Shown: positions 35,900 to 44,285 of the stretch, piece by piece | Layout: the number at the start of each line of letters is the position of its first letter | Position numbering within the stretch: position 1 is the stretch's first letter | From: Dyadobacter bucti | Lineage (GTDB): Bacteria; Bacteroidota; Bacteroidia; Cytophagales; Spirosomataceae | Direction of reading: 5' to 3' | Assembly: GCF_005869225.1 (NCBI RefSeq) | Contig: NZ_SWFP01000006.1 | Location: 248,001 to 312,000, forward strand | DNA: 64,000 nucleotides | Made by a program: the position numbers and the translations under genes | Notes under the pieces: model-generated | The model's input: the letters and a program-made list of their open reading frames with translations, nothing else | Databases searched by the model: none | Told to the model about the DNA's origin: nothing

Positions 35900-38302
35900 A
35901 TGCGAAGCAAAAATCCTATTTATCTATGCTTGTTTATTGTCTTGCCCTTGCTGGGCTTCGGACAGGACGATGCAATGGTAAAATCCATTGGCCAGAGGTT
36001 TGGTCTTTATACAGAAAGAGCTATCCAGGAAAAGATGTACCTGCATCTTGACCGCCCGTTTTACCTGGTCGGGGAAACGATGTGGTTTAAGGCCTATAAT
36101 TTTGAAGGTGCCTCGCACAGGTTTCTTGATCTGAGCAAAGTTGCGTATCTGGAGGTGCTTGACAATGAAAATAATGCGATGGCCCAAACCAAGTTTTCAC
36201 TTCTGGATGGAAAAGGAAACGGGTCTTTGATCCTGCCGGCCACCATTGGAAGCGGTACATATAAAGTGCGGTGTTATACCAACTGGATGAAAAATTTCAG
36301 CCCGGACTATTTTTTCGAGACTTCGGTTACCGTTCTCAATCCTTTTGTCCGGTTTGACCCCGACAAACTTGCAAAAGAAGATGTTAGCTATGATATACAG
36401 TTTTTCCCGGAAGGGGGGCATTTGGTCAAAAATATTGCGAGTAAAGTAGCTTTCCGTGCGGTGGGAAAAGACGGGAAAGGTATCAGCTTTACGGGCGCAA
36501 TTGTCGATCAGCAGAACAATACGATTGTAAAATTTCAACCAGTCAGACACGGGATTGGATCGTTTATGATGGTCCCGGAGGCAGGTAGTTCTTATACAGC
36601 CAAGATCAGGGATAGTAAAGGCAGAGAATTCTCCTATCCGCTGCCCAAAGTAGAGGAAAAGGGTTTTGTGATGCAGGTAAAAGATACCACTAACAATCGC
36701 ATCAAAATAACGGTTAATGGTCAGCTTAGCGGCGATGAGCCGGTTGAAGTGTATATGCTTTCACATACCCGGCAGACAAAACAATATGGGGAAAAGAAAG
36801 TGCTCGCGAAAGACGGTGCTGTTTTTCTGCTGGATAAAAATAAGCTGGGTGAGGGTGTTTCCCATATCGCGATATTTAATGAAAAACTGAGGCCGGTTTG
36901 CGAGAGACTTTATTTCAAACGGCCATCTGCAAAACTTGCGATCGATGCGAAAGTGGGGAAAACATTTATAACCAGAGAAAAGGTGGCACTCGACCTGTCG
37001 GCCAACTCTGGCACGGGTACTCCGGAACTGACCAATATGTCTGTGTCTGTATTTCTGGTGGATTCGATCGGGACAAATCCGCAGCTGGATATCACCAGTT
37101 TTTTGTGGCTGACCTCGGACCTTCGCGGAAACGTGGAATCACCGGAGTATTACTTCCAGAATGTGAACAGCGAAACCGATCAGGCGCTGGATAATCTTAT
37201 GCTTACCCACGGCTGGAGGCGATTGAAATGGGAAAAGGTATTTGCCGCAACAACGGTTGAATTTGAACATCTGCCGGAGTATGACGGACATTTTATGTTT
37301 GGGAAAATAGTCGGCAAAAGTGACGGTGCACCGGCTGCAAACGTCGGGGCTTTCCTGGCGGCACCTGATGCCCCTGCTATGCTTTATGCGGCAATGAGCG
37401 ATCCCAAGGGAAATGTGATGTTTGAGCTAAGAAATTTTATCGGACAAAAAGAGATAACGATCCAAACTGACCTGCGGCATGATTCGACGTATCGTTTTGA
37501 GATGGCCAGTCCGTTTTCCAAACAATTTTCATCTCAAACCGTGCCCGCATTTTATTTTGACAAAACGCTGGAAAACACCCTGTTGACCCGGTCTATCAAT
37601 ATGCAAACTGTAAATGCTTACCAGCCTACGGTGTTTTCGCAGAAAAAGGCAGTTTTGAAGGATTCGCTGGCATTTTTCGGCATGCCCGACGAGAAATATT
37701 TTCTGGATGATTTTACCCGGTTTCCGACCATGGAGGAAGTGCTTCGGGAATACGTGCGCGGGGTATTGGTCCGTAGGCGACAAAAGCAATTTCATTTCCG
37801 GATGATCGATAAGCTGCTTCCAAATACCTTCTATACGACTGATCCGCTATTGCTGCTGGATGGTATTCCTATTTTCGATACCGATAAGTTTATGGAAATT
37901 GATCCGCTAAAAGTGAAAAAGATCGAGCTGGCGAGTTCACGTTATTTTCTGGGGCCGATGACATTCACCGGTATTGCAAGTTTTACAACATACAAGAGCG
38001 ATTTGGCAGGATTTGAGCTCAATCCTACCGTATTGGTAATGCCTTATGAAGGTGTCCAGGCGCATAGGGAGTTTTATTCCCCGAAATATGACAGCGGCAA
38101 TGCCTCAAGCAGAATTGCGGATTTCAGAAATCTGATGTACTGGGCACCCGACGTTACTACGGATGCAGCCGGCAAAGCGCATGTAGAGTTCAATACTTCC
38201 GATCAGGTAGGGCAGTATAAAGTTGTAATACAGGGTGTTACTCCCTCCGGAATTCCGGGAAGCAAGTCAGTGACTTTTGAAGTCGGTAAAAGGAACTTCT
38301 AG
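35900..38302 (+). CDS. MG2-domain (alpha-2-macroglobulin-like) exported protein
   Basis: 800 residues. The signal peptide ends LGFGQ. The N-terminal part has an MG2-type macroglobulin domain (KMYLHLDRPFYLVGETMWFKAY, FSLLDGKGNGSLILPATIGSGTYKVRCYTNWM). Several beta-sandwich domains follow, with a plug-like segment near residues 645-690 (LLPNTFYTTDPLLLLDGIPIFDTDKFMEIDPLKVKKIELA) that resembles TonB-plug sequences. No thioester motif is seen, so it is not a classical trapping macroglobulin. It ends the four-gene receptor operon and is convergent with lrp, 3 bases apart. A surface or periplasmic accessory to the receptor is the best inference. Confidence 0.85.
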   Translation: MRSKNPIYLCLFIVLPLLGFGQDDAMVKSIGQRFGLYTERAIQEKMYLHLDRPFYLVGETMWFKAYNFEGASHRFLDLSKVAYLEVLDNENNAMAQTKFSLLDGKGNGSLILPATIGSGTYKVRCYTNWMKNFSPDYFFETSVTVLNPFVRFDPDKLAKEDVSYDIQFFPEGGHLVKNIASKVAFRAVGKDGKGISFTGAIVDQQNNTIVKFQPVRHGIGSFMMVPEAGSSYTAKIRDSKGREFSYPLPKVEEKGFVMQVKDTTNNRIKITVNGQLSGDEPVEVYMLSHTRQTKQYGEKKVLAKDGAVFLLDKNKLGEGVSHIAIFNEKLRPVCERLYFKRPSAKLAIDAKVGKTFITREKVALDLSANSGTGTPELTNMSVSVFLVDSIGTNPQLDITSFLWLTSDLRGNVESPEYYFQNVNSETDQALDNLMLTHGWRRLKWEKVFAATTVEFEHLPEYDGHFMFGKIVGKSDGAPAANVGAFLAAPDAPAMLYAAMSDPKGNVMFELRNFIGQKEITIQTDLRHDSTYRFEMASPFSKQFSSQTVPAFYFDKTLENTLLTRSINMQTVNAYQPTVFSQKKAVLKDSLAFFGMPDEKYFLDDFTRFPTMEEVLREYVRGVLVRRRQKQFHFRMIDKLLPNTFYTTDPLLLLDGIPIFDTDKFMEIDPLKVKKIELASSRYFLGPMTFTGIASFTTYKSDLAGFELNPTVLVMPYEGVQAHREFYSPKYDSGNASSRIADFRNLMYWAPDVTTDAAGKAHVEFNTSDQVGQYKVVIQGVTPSGIPGSKSVTFEVGKRNF

Positions 38303-38305
38303 GTT

Positions 38306-38767
38306 TCAGATGTAAAATTCCGAGGTGTGCTTGATCTCTTTGAGCACAAAGGTACTGTTCAGCACACCGATGTTATCGATCTTGGAGAGCTTGTATTTCA
38401 CAAAATCATGATAGTCGTCAAGGCTCGCCACATTTATTTTTAAAAGAAAATCCACCTGGCCAGCCATGTGGTAACATTCCTGCACCTCTTCCAGCGCCTG
38501 GATCTCCTGCTCGAACTTTTCGATAAAAGCCTCGTTATGGTATCGCATCGAGACCTGACAGATCGTAGTTACCTGTCTGTTGATCAGTTTTTTGTTTAAA
38601 ATAGCTACATACTGTTTGATGTAACCCAGGCTTTCGAGCCGCCTGATCCGCTCATAAACCGGCGATACCGTCAGGTTAAGCATCGTCGCGATTTCCTTAG
38701 TTGTTTTTTTTGCGTCTTTCTGAAGAATCCTGAGGATTTTGGTATCAATTTTATCCAGTTGTTCCAT
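38306..38767 (-). CDS. Lrp/AsnC-family transcriptional regulator
   Basis: 153 residues from ATG 38767. The N-terminal winged helix-turn-helix is clear (LDKIDTKILRILQKDAKKTTKEIATMLNLTVSPVYERIRRLESLGYI), and the C-terminal RAM ligand-binding domain follows (EVQECYHMAGQVDFLLKINVASLDDYHDFV). Lrp-type proteins bind amino acids and form octamers that wrap DNA. It is divergent from threonine dehydrogenase and kbl, so threonine/glycine control is likely. Three phased 13-bp repeats lie directly upstream. The longer ORF to 38899 runs through those repeats and is not a credible start. Confidence 0.94.
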   Translation of the reverse strand: MEQLDKIDTKILRILQKDAKKTTKEIATMLNLTVSPVYERIRRLESLGYIKQYVAILNKKLINRQVTTICQVSMRYHNEAFIEKFEQEIQALEEVQECYHMAGQVDFLLKINVASLDDYHDFVKYKLSKIDNIGVLNSTFVLKEIKHTSEFYI

Positions 38768-38774
38768 GGTGCAA

Positions 38775-38859
38775 TAATATTTACTGTCAAAAAAACAGGG
38801 TATCGGGTTTAAAAGTAATATTTTCTGTTCAAAATTTAAAGTCTGGTAATATTTGCTGT
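38775..38859. promoter_or_regulatory. Three phased direct repeats TAATATTTnCTGT, probable Lrp-type binding sites
   Basis: Copies at 38775-38787, 38816-38828 and 38847-38859 are identical except at position 9 (A, T, G). Start-to-start distances are 41 and 31 bases, close to four and three helical turns, so they face the same side of the DNA. The first copy begins 8 bases upstream of the lrp ATG and the last ends 78 bases before the threonine dehydrogenase ATG. Confidence 0.75.
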
Positions 38860-38937
38860 GAAAGTATCTAAGTATTGAAAATAAATGGATAAAACGCAAA
38901 ATTGCAAGTGATTTATTCTTTGTCCAATCTGAATATT

Positions 38938-39894
38938 ATGAAATCGGATCGCATACTTGTAATAGGGGCAAACGGACAGATAGGGTCTGTTTTGGTCGAA
39001 TATCTGAAGGGAATTTACGGTGAGGGAATGGTTGTGGCCTCTGATCTTCGTGTTCCTGCGCACCCGGCTGGAATTTTTGAAAAACTTGACGCATCGGACG
39101 CGCAGGGACTTTCCGCTTTGGTAAAAAAATACAAGGTTACGCAGATCTACCATCTGGCGGCCATTCTTTCCGCGAAAGGAGAACAAGATCCGTTGCGAAC
39201 GTGGAATATCAACATGCAAACCTATCTGAATGTACTGGAAGTAGCGCGCCAGAATGATGTCCGTAAAATATTTTATCCCAGTTCCATTGCGGTATTTGGT
39301 GACCAGGCCAAAGGGCAGGCAGAGCAATGGTCTTATCTGGATCCGGCCACGGTGTATGGGATCAGTAAAGCTGCGGGTGAAAACTGGTCTAATTATTATT
39401 TCAAAAAATATGGAATGGATATCCGTTCGCTGCGGTATCCGGGGATTATCAGTTATCAATCCATGCCGGGCGGAGGTACTACCGATTATGCCGTGGATAT
39501 TTTTCACAAAGCTGTCAACGGTGAAGTGTTTGAATGCTTTTTGAAAGAAGACACGAAACTTCCGATGATCTATATGAACGATGCTATGGACGCAACCGTA
39601 CGGCTGATGGAAGCCCCTAAAGAGAAGATCACTGTCCGTACAAGTTACAACCTCGCCGGCATGAGTTTTGACCCGGCGGAAATTGCAGCCAGTATCCGGA
39701 AAGTAATACCTTCATTTGAAATCACTTACAAGCCGGATTCGCGCCAGGAAATTGCTGACTCCTGGCCAGGGACCATAGACGATTCCCAGGCCAGAAAAGA
39801 CTGGGGCTGGCGACCTGCCTATTCCATAGACAAGATGACGGAAGAAATGATATCCGAACTCAGAAAATCACACATTCACTCATTAAAACACTAA
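38938..39894 (+). CDS. L-threonine 3-dehydrogenase, SDR (epimerase-like) type
   Basis: Oxidises threonine to 2-amino-3-ketobutyrate with NAD. 318 residues from ATG 38938. The Rossmann motif ILVIGANGQIGSVLVEYL, then IYHLAAILSAKGEQDP, FYPSSIAVFG (Ser), TVYGISKAAGENW (Tyr-xxx-Lys) and RYPGIISY match short-chain TDHs described from Flavobacterium/Cytophaga rather than zinc-dependent Tdh. It is 3 bases upstream of kbl, which uses its product. The in-frame TTG at 38902 adds non-family residues. Confidence 0.93.
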   Translation: MKSDRILVIGANGQIGSVLVEYLKGIYGEGMVVASDLRVPAHPAGIFEKLDASDAQGLSALVKKYKVTQIYHLAAILSAKGEQDPLRTWNINMQTYLNVLEVARQNDVRKIFYPSSIAVFGDQAKGQAEQWSYLDPATVYGISKAAGENWSNYYFKKYGMDIRSLRYPGIISYQSMPGGGTTDYAVDIFHKAVNGEVFECFLKEDTKLPMIYMNDAMDATVRLMEAPKEKITVRTSYNLAGMSFDPAEIAASIRKVIPSFEITYKPDSRQEIADSWPGTIDDSQARKDWGWRPAYSIDKMTEEMISELRKSHIHSLKH

Positions 39895-39897
39895 ACC

Positions 39898-41085
39898 ATG
39901 TACGGGACCATTCAGAATGAACTTCGGCAGGAACTTGACGCCATAAAATCAGCAGGGCTATATAAAAAGGAACGGGTGATTACAACACCCCAGTCGGCAA
40001 GGATTGCTACCGACGGGAAAGACGTGCTCAACTTCTGCGCAAATAATTATCTTGGTCTTTCTTCACATCCCGATGTGATCGAGGCCGGAATAGATGCCAT
40101 TAAAACCCACGGATTTGGTATGTCGTCGGTGCGTTTCATATGCGGCACGCAGGATATCCATAAAGAACTGGAACGGAAAACCGCTGAGTTCCTTGGTACT
40201 GAGGATTGCATATTGTATGCGGCTGCCTTTGATGCGAACGGAGGCGTTTTCGAACCTTTACTGAACGAGCAGGACGCCATTATTTCTGATGAGCTGAACC
40301 ATGCCTCATTGATTGACGGGATCCGGTTGTGCAAAGCGAAGCGTTTTCGTTATAAGCATAACAATATGGACGACCTTGAACAGCAACTGAAAGCGGCAGC
40401 GGGTAGCCGCCGTATTTTGATTGTAACCGATGGCGTCTTCTCAATGGATGGCACCATTGCGCGGCTGGATAAAATATGCGACCTGGCTGAACAGCATAAT
40501 GCGATGGTGATGATCGATGAATGTCATGCAACAGGATTTATGGGTAAAACAGGTCGCGGGACACACGAATTCAGGAATGTGATGGGCAGGATTGATATCA
40601 TTACAGGAACTTACGGAAAAGCACTGGGTGGAGCTTCCGGCGGCTTTACGGCGGCCAAAAAAGAAATTGTTGAAATTCTCCGTCAGCGTTCGAGGCCATA
40701 TCTTTTCTCAAATACCCTTGCACCTTCCATTGTTGGTGCTTCTATTAAGGTATTGGATTTGCTGTCATCCTCCACAGCGCTTCGCGATAAGCTGGAAAAA
40801 AACACCGCATATTTCCGGAAAGCTATGACGGAAGCAGGTTTTGATATCTTACCCGGTGAACATCCTATTGTTCCGATTATGCTTTATGACGCAAAACTTG
40901 CTCAGGATTTTGCTTCAAAATTATTGATAGAAGGAATATACGTGATCGGGTTCTTTTACCCGGTAGTGCCGCAGGGGAAAGCGCGTATCCGCGTGCAGAT
41001 ATCAGCCGGGCATGAGCAAGAGCAATTGAAAAAAGCAGTGGAGGCATTTACAAAAGTTGGAAAAGAACTGAATGTGATCAGTTAG
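39898..41085 (+). CDS. kbl: Glycine C-acetyltransferase (2-amino-3-ketobutyrate CoA ligase)
   Basis: PLP enzyme that splits 2-amino-3-ketobutyrate with CoA into glycine and acetyl-CoA, completing threonine degradation. 395 residues, the family length. NFCANNYLGLSSHP, GMSSVRFICGTQDIHKELE, AAFDANGGVFE, DELNHASLIDGIRLCKA, DGVFSMDGTIA, MIDECHATGFMG and the PLP lysine motif TGTYGKALGGASGG are all present. It directly follows the threonine dehydrogenase (3-base gap) under the likely control of the divergent Lrp. A strong bidirectional terminator follows. Confidence 0.96.
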   Translation: MYGTIQNELRQELDAIKSAGLYKKERVITTPQSARIATDGKDVLNFCANNYLGLSSHPDVIEAGIDAIKTHGFGMSSVRFICGTQDIHKELERKTAEFLGTEDCILYAAAFDANGGVFEPLLNEQDAIISDELNHASLIDGIRLCKAKRFRYKHNNMDDLEQQLKAAAGSRRILIVTDGVFSMDGTIARLDKICDLAEQHNAMVMIDECHATGFMGKTGRGTHEFRNVMGRIDIITGTYGKALGGASGGFTAAKKEIVEILRQRSRPYLFSNTLAPSIVGASIKVLDLLSSSTALRDKLEKNTAYFRKAMTEAGFDILPGEHPIVPIMLYDAKLAQDFASKLLIEGIYVIGFFYPVVPQGKARIRVQISAGHEQEQLKKAVEAFTKVGKELNVIS

Positions 41086-41089
41086 CTTC

Positions 41090-41120
41090 ATTTTGTGGGG
41101 CTTGCACAGCCCCACAAAAT
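41090..41120. terminator. Bidirectional terminator between kbl and transglutaminase gene
   Basis: Perfect 13-bp arms (41090-41102 and 41108-41120) with a 5-base loop and ATTTT/AAAAT ends, so both strands get a short T-run. The right arm touches the stop codon of the minus-strand gene. Confidence 0.85.
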
Positions 41121-41926
41121 TATTGAACAGGCTCGGGTTCCATGAGCTGGGTTTCCACATGAAGCGATTGCAGGGTCGCATTTCCATATTGGGTTACCAT
41201 CGCTACATCCGCCGCGTCGCGTCCGTGTGCAATTTCTATCCGGTAACCTTCTGTCTGCTCCTGAACCGCATCAAAGGTGTACCATTCTCCGCCCATATAA
41301 ACGTCAAACCAGGCGTGCAAATCCATAACCTTCAGTTTGTCAAGATAACCTACGGTCATCCGGGTTGGAATACAGAGGTTTCTGCATAATGCCAGCGCAA
41401 GATGTGTAAAATCACGGCATACCCCTATACGATTGCGGGCAACATCGAGAGCAGTCGTGCTGGCGTCCGTCACGCCGTACTGATATTTAATATTCTGATG
41501 TATCCACGTCCTGATCGCTTCGACCTGTTCATAACCAGGTGCAAGGTGACCGGCTATCTCGAGGGATAACATATTGATTTCATGCAGGTCCGATTCGCAA
41601 TACCTGCTTGGAAGGATATAATGCATTACTTCATCGGGCAGGTCACCCACAAGGGTGAATGCCGGCAATGGATTGGGTACAGACTTGGTCGGGTTTACCT
41701 GCGCCTGCACTTCCGTGGTGATCGTCACTCTCCCAACCGGTAATATCGCGCGCTGGCAAGGATTCCCATACAGATCGGTGTACTCCGAGAATGGAACCGG
41801 TGGCTCAATATTAAAACCTTCATGTATGATAGACTGTCCCTCCTGGCGCCGGGGACGTAACATCGTGGTCACAGTCGTGGGGGCATATACATCATAGGTG
41901 AATATGCTTCTTCCCTTCATTTTCAT
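41120..41926 (-). CDS. Transglutaminase-like cysteine protease-fold protein
   Basis: 268 residues, no signal peptide. The N-terminal part is a beta domain with DLYGNPCQRAILPVGRVTI, typical of bacterial transglutaminase N-terminal regions. The transglutaminase core has GVCRDFTHLALALCR (Cys), DLHAWFDVYMGG (His) and WYTFDA (Asp). This is a complete triad, fitting a peptidase or amidase rather than a crosslinker. A related protein is encoded at 50054-50899 in the Anbu cluster, 8 kb away. This copy is monocistronic. Confidence 0.88.
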   Translation of the reverse strand: MKMKGRSIFTYDVYAPTTVTTMLRPRRQEGQSIIHEGFNIEPPVPFSEYTDLYGNPCQRAILPVGRVTITTEVQAQVNPTKSVPNPLPAFTLVGDLPDEVMHYILPSRYCESDLHEINMLSLEIAGHLAPGYEQVEAIRTWIHQNIKYQYGVTDASTTALDVARNRIGVCRDFTHLALALCRNLCIPTRMTVGYLDKLKVMDLHAWFDVYMGGEWYTFDAVQEQTEGYRIEIAHGRDAADVAMVTQYGNATLQSLHVETQLMEPEPVQ

Positions 41927-42301
41927 TTATCGTCGATTTAAGTTTTAGTAAATGTAATTACAATGTGTTGTGTATAAATTATGTGCCTAAATTTTTTAAC
42001 GATTTGATAATCAATAAATAAAGACCGTCATCACTTTCAGAGTACAAGGCAACTTTTTATTGTAATTGTAATATAAGTTCCATTGTTCTCGGTAGGAACC
42101 ATCACAACGGGCGTGTGAAGAAAACCTCTCAGGTTAAATTTTATGGAAAATATGAGCCATAAAATTTCAAAATATTGTTACTGTCGTATCTGAGGTTTTA
42201 AGGATGCTTGCTTTATATTAAACCTTTTTATCGCGGTTTTTTAAGCAAGAATATTAATTTTAAAACCAGTACAAGTTTGTGGAATCATAAATTAATAAAG
42301 T
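41927..42301. other. 375-base intergenic region with nested inverted repeats
   Basis: No ORF recognised. It contains TGTAATTACA (a 10-bp palindrome near 41948) and, from 42121 to 42249, several nested repeats listed separately. The yceI promoter must lie here, but I see no perfect TAnnTTTG. Confidence 0.5.
42121..42249 (+). other. Structured region, possible non-coding RNA or leader
   Basis: 11-bp perfect arms at 42136-42146 and 42157-42167 sit inside outer arms 42121-42132 and 42190-42199 (10 pairs, 2-base bulge). A small stem AAACC/GGTTT (42220-42224, 42235-42239) ends in a run of six T, like a weak terminator, with cttgctt/aagcaag arms around it (42207-42213, 42243-42249). No ORF is present. 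It may be a small RNA or the yceI 5' leader; strand assigned only from the T-run. Confidence 0.35.
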
Positions 42302-42835
42302 ATGGCAGTTACAAAATGGACAGTAGACCCGGTACATTCTGAGGTACAGTTTAAAATAAAGCATCTGGTTATTTCCACAATTACAGGCTCATTCAAGAAT
42401 TTTGAAGGCGGGGCTACTTCGGATATGGGTAATTTTGAAGATGCGGAAATTCATTTTTCCCTGGATGTAAGCAGTATTGATACCAATCAGGGGACGCGTG
42501 ATGCCCACCTGCGCTCGGCGGATTTTTTTGATGCGGAGCAATTTCCACATCTAACATTCCAATCCAATTACTTTCATAAAGTAAAAGGCGATAACTATAA
42601 GCTCTCCGGACTTTTGACCCTGAAAGGGATTACCAAACCTATTGAGTTGGATGCGGAATACGGTGGCTCGGAAAGAGACGCGGATGGAAAAATCAGAGTG
42701 GGATTTGAAGTGGAGGGCAGGTTGAGCAGGCAAGAGTTCGGCCTCAACTATATGCAGCTCACAGATTCCGGTGGCCTCGTGATCGGCGAGGATGTAAAGC
42801 TGATCGCCAATATCCAACTTGTAAAAGAGGGTTGA
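42302..42835 (+). CDS. YceI-family protein, cytoplasmic form
   Basis: 177 residues, lipocalin-like YceI fold thought to bind polyisoprenoids or similar lipids. Motifs are KWTVDPVHSEVQFKIKHLVISTITGSF, SIDTNQGTRDAHLRSADFFDAEQFPHLTF, LSGLLTLKGITKPIELD and RQEFGLNYMQLTDSGGLVIGEDVKL. Unlike E. coli YceI it has no signal peptide, so it should stay in the cytoplasm. Its actual ligand is unknown. A long intergenic region precedes it and a strong terminator follows. Confidence 0.92.
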   Translation: MAVTKWTVDPVHSEVQFKIKHLVISTITGSFKNFEGGATSDMGNFEDAEIHFSLDVSSIDTNQGTRDAHLRSADFFDAEQFPHLTFQSNYFHKVKGDNYKLSGLLTLKGITKPIELDAEYGGSERDADGKIRVGFEVEGRLSRQEFGLNYMQLTDSGGLVIGEDVKLIANIQLVKEG

Positions 42836-42855
42836 TGTCAATCGCTTTTCTTACT

Positions 42856-42895
42856 CCGACAAACTGGCAAGCGGCCGGTTTGTCGGTTTTTTTTA
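42856..42895 (+). terminator. Intrinsic terminator after yceI
   Basis: CCGACAAAC (42856-42864) pairs with GTTTGTCGG (42878-42886), extended by four inner pairs, followed by eight T. Confidence 0.9.
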
Positions 42896-42929
42896 TATTT
42901 ACAAGCCTAACTTTACAAAGCACTCCTCA

Positions 42930-44282
42930 ATGAAATTTATCAAGATCTTCTTCAAAATCATCGGTTCTGTAATACTTCTTTTATTATTAATTATTGCAAC
43001 CATGGTCACTACCATGGACGAAACCCCTTACCAGCAAATGCCATACTACAAGCAGTGGAAACAGCTTGTAAGCGAAGTGAAAACGGACACGTCCGGTTCA
43101 ACTGCAAAATTTAAGGTAGGCTGGGCGAAAATCAATATTACGCCGGCTTCTCCTACGCCAACCGCCGGTTACGGTAACCGCAGAGGGAAACCATACACTT
43201 CCGTGCACGACTCGGTATATGTAAGAGTGCTCGTGATTGATAATGGTTTTACAAAAGCAGCGATTGTTGCAGCCGATCTGCTGATTATTCCGCCTACTGT
43301 GGTGAAGCTTTTACAGAGTAAATTAACAGAAAGGGAAATTCCGTTTGCTCAGGTTTTTTTCGGTGCAACACATAGTCATAATAGCGTAGGAGGGTGGGGA
43401 ACCGGCGTTTCATCTCTTTTCTTTTCGGGGAAATACGACCAGGCCACTGTAGAAAGGCTGGCAGATGCCATCGTTACGGGTATTGTGAAAGCGAAAGAAA
43501 AAATGGAGCCGGCCGAACTTGCTTATATGGAGGCCAGAGATACCATCGATATCCGGAACAGGCTGGTGGGGGAAGAAGGAGAAATAGATCCTGAAATCCG
43601 CTCAGCGGCTTTTATTACAGACAGCGGCCAGAAAGTGATACTAAGTTCTTATGCGGCCCATTCCACGGTTATCAATTCAAAAAACATTGTACTGTCCCGC
43701 GATTATCCGGGCGTGCTTGTGGACTCCCTCGAAAACGGGCGTTATGATTTTGCGATGTACATGGCCGGCGCGGTAGGAAGTATGGGGCCGATTGAAAAGG
43801 GGACGGACGATTTTGACGAAATGAAAAACCAGGCATTCGGTGTTCAGAGCGCTTTATTAGCCGCCGATGCGCAAAAGGATCAGGTTAAAGGTGCAATTTT
43901 GGAGTCTGTTACTTTACCGCTGCCTTTGCGGGAACCTTCACCCAGGCTGACGATGAATCTGGTGCTTCGTTCCTGGGCATTTAAAAAGGCTTTCGGAGAA
44001 TATCCGGTTTTTATAAAAGCATTAAGAATTGGAAATATTCTGATGGTCGGCATGCCCGGCGACTTTTCCGGGGAACTTGTAGCGGGGCTGGACGCTTACG
44101 CAAAAACAAAAGGGCTTAATCTGATGGTAACCAGTTTCAATGGAGGATATATCGGTTATATTACACACGATAAATATTTTGACCGGGATCTGTACGAGAC
44201 GAAAACAATGAGCTGGTATGGGCCTTACAACGGTGCTTATTTACAGGAAGTTATTAAAGATCTGATCGATAAATTATCCTAA
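42930..44282 (+). CDS. Neutral/alkaline ceramidase-like membrane-anchored hydrolase
   Basis: 450 residues. An N-terminal membrane anchor (about 5-26) precedes a domain with WAKINITPASPTPTAGYG, DSVYVRVLVIDNG, GATHSHNSVGGWG, SYAAHSTVINSKN and AVGSMGP, which match the neutral/alkaline non-lysosomal ceramidase N-terminal domain. The His residues in THSHN and AAHS are plausible Zn ligands. It is shorter than true ceramidases (about 650-700), lacking the C-terminal Ig-like part, so sphingolipid specificity is uncertain. 3 bases upstream of the exported oxidoreductase gene. Confidence 0.82.
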   Translation: MKFIKIFFKIIGSVILLLLLIIATMVTTMDETPYQQMPYYKQWKQLVSEVKTDTSGSTAKFKVGWAKINITPASPTPTAGYGNRRGKPYTSVHDSVYVRVLVIDNGFTKAAIVAADLLIIPPTVVKLLQSKLTEREIPFAQVFFGATHSHNSVGGWGTGVSSLFFSGKYDQATVERLADAIVTGIVKAKEKMEPAELAYMEARDTIDIRNRLVGEEGEIDPEIRSAAFITDSGQKVILSSYAAHSTVINSKNIVLSRDYPGVLVDSLENGRYDFAMYMAGAVGSMGPIEKGTDDFDEMKNQAFGVQSALLAADAQKDQVKGAILESVTLPLPLREPSPRLTMNLVLRSWAFKKAFGEYPVFIKALRIGNILMVGMPGDFSGELVAGLDAYAKTKGLNLMVTSFNGGYIGYITHDKYFDRDLYETKTMSWYGPYNGAYLQEVIKDLIDKLS

Positions 44283-44285
44283 TCT

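Noticed and set aside
38768..38899. Longer lrp ORF starting at 38899
   Set aside because: Extra 44 residues are Phe/Tyr-rich, run through the three direct repeats and precede the family start; the ATG at 38767 fits.
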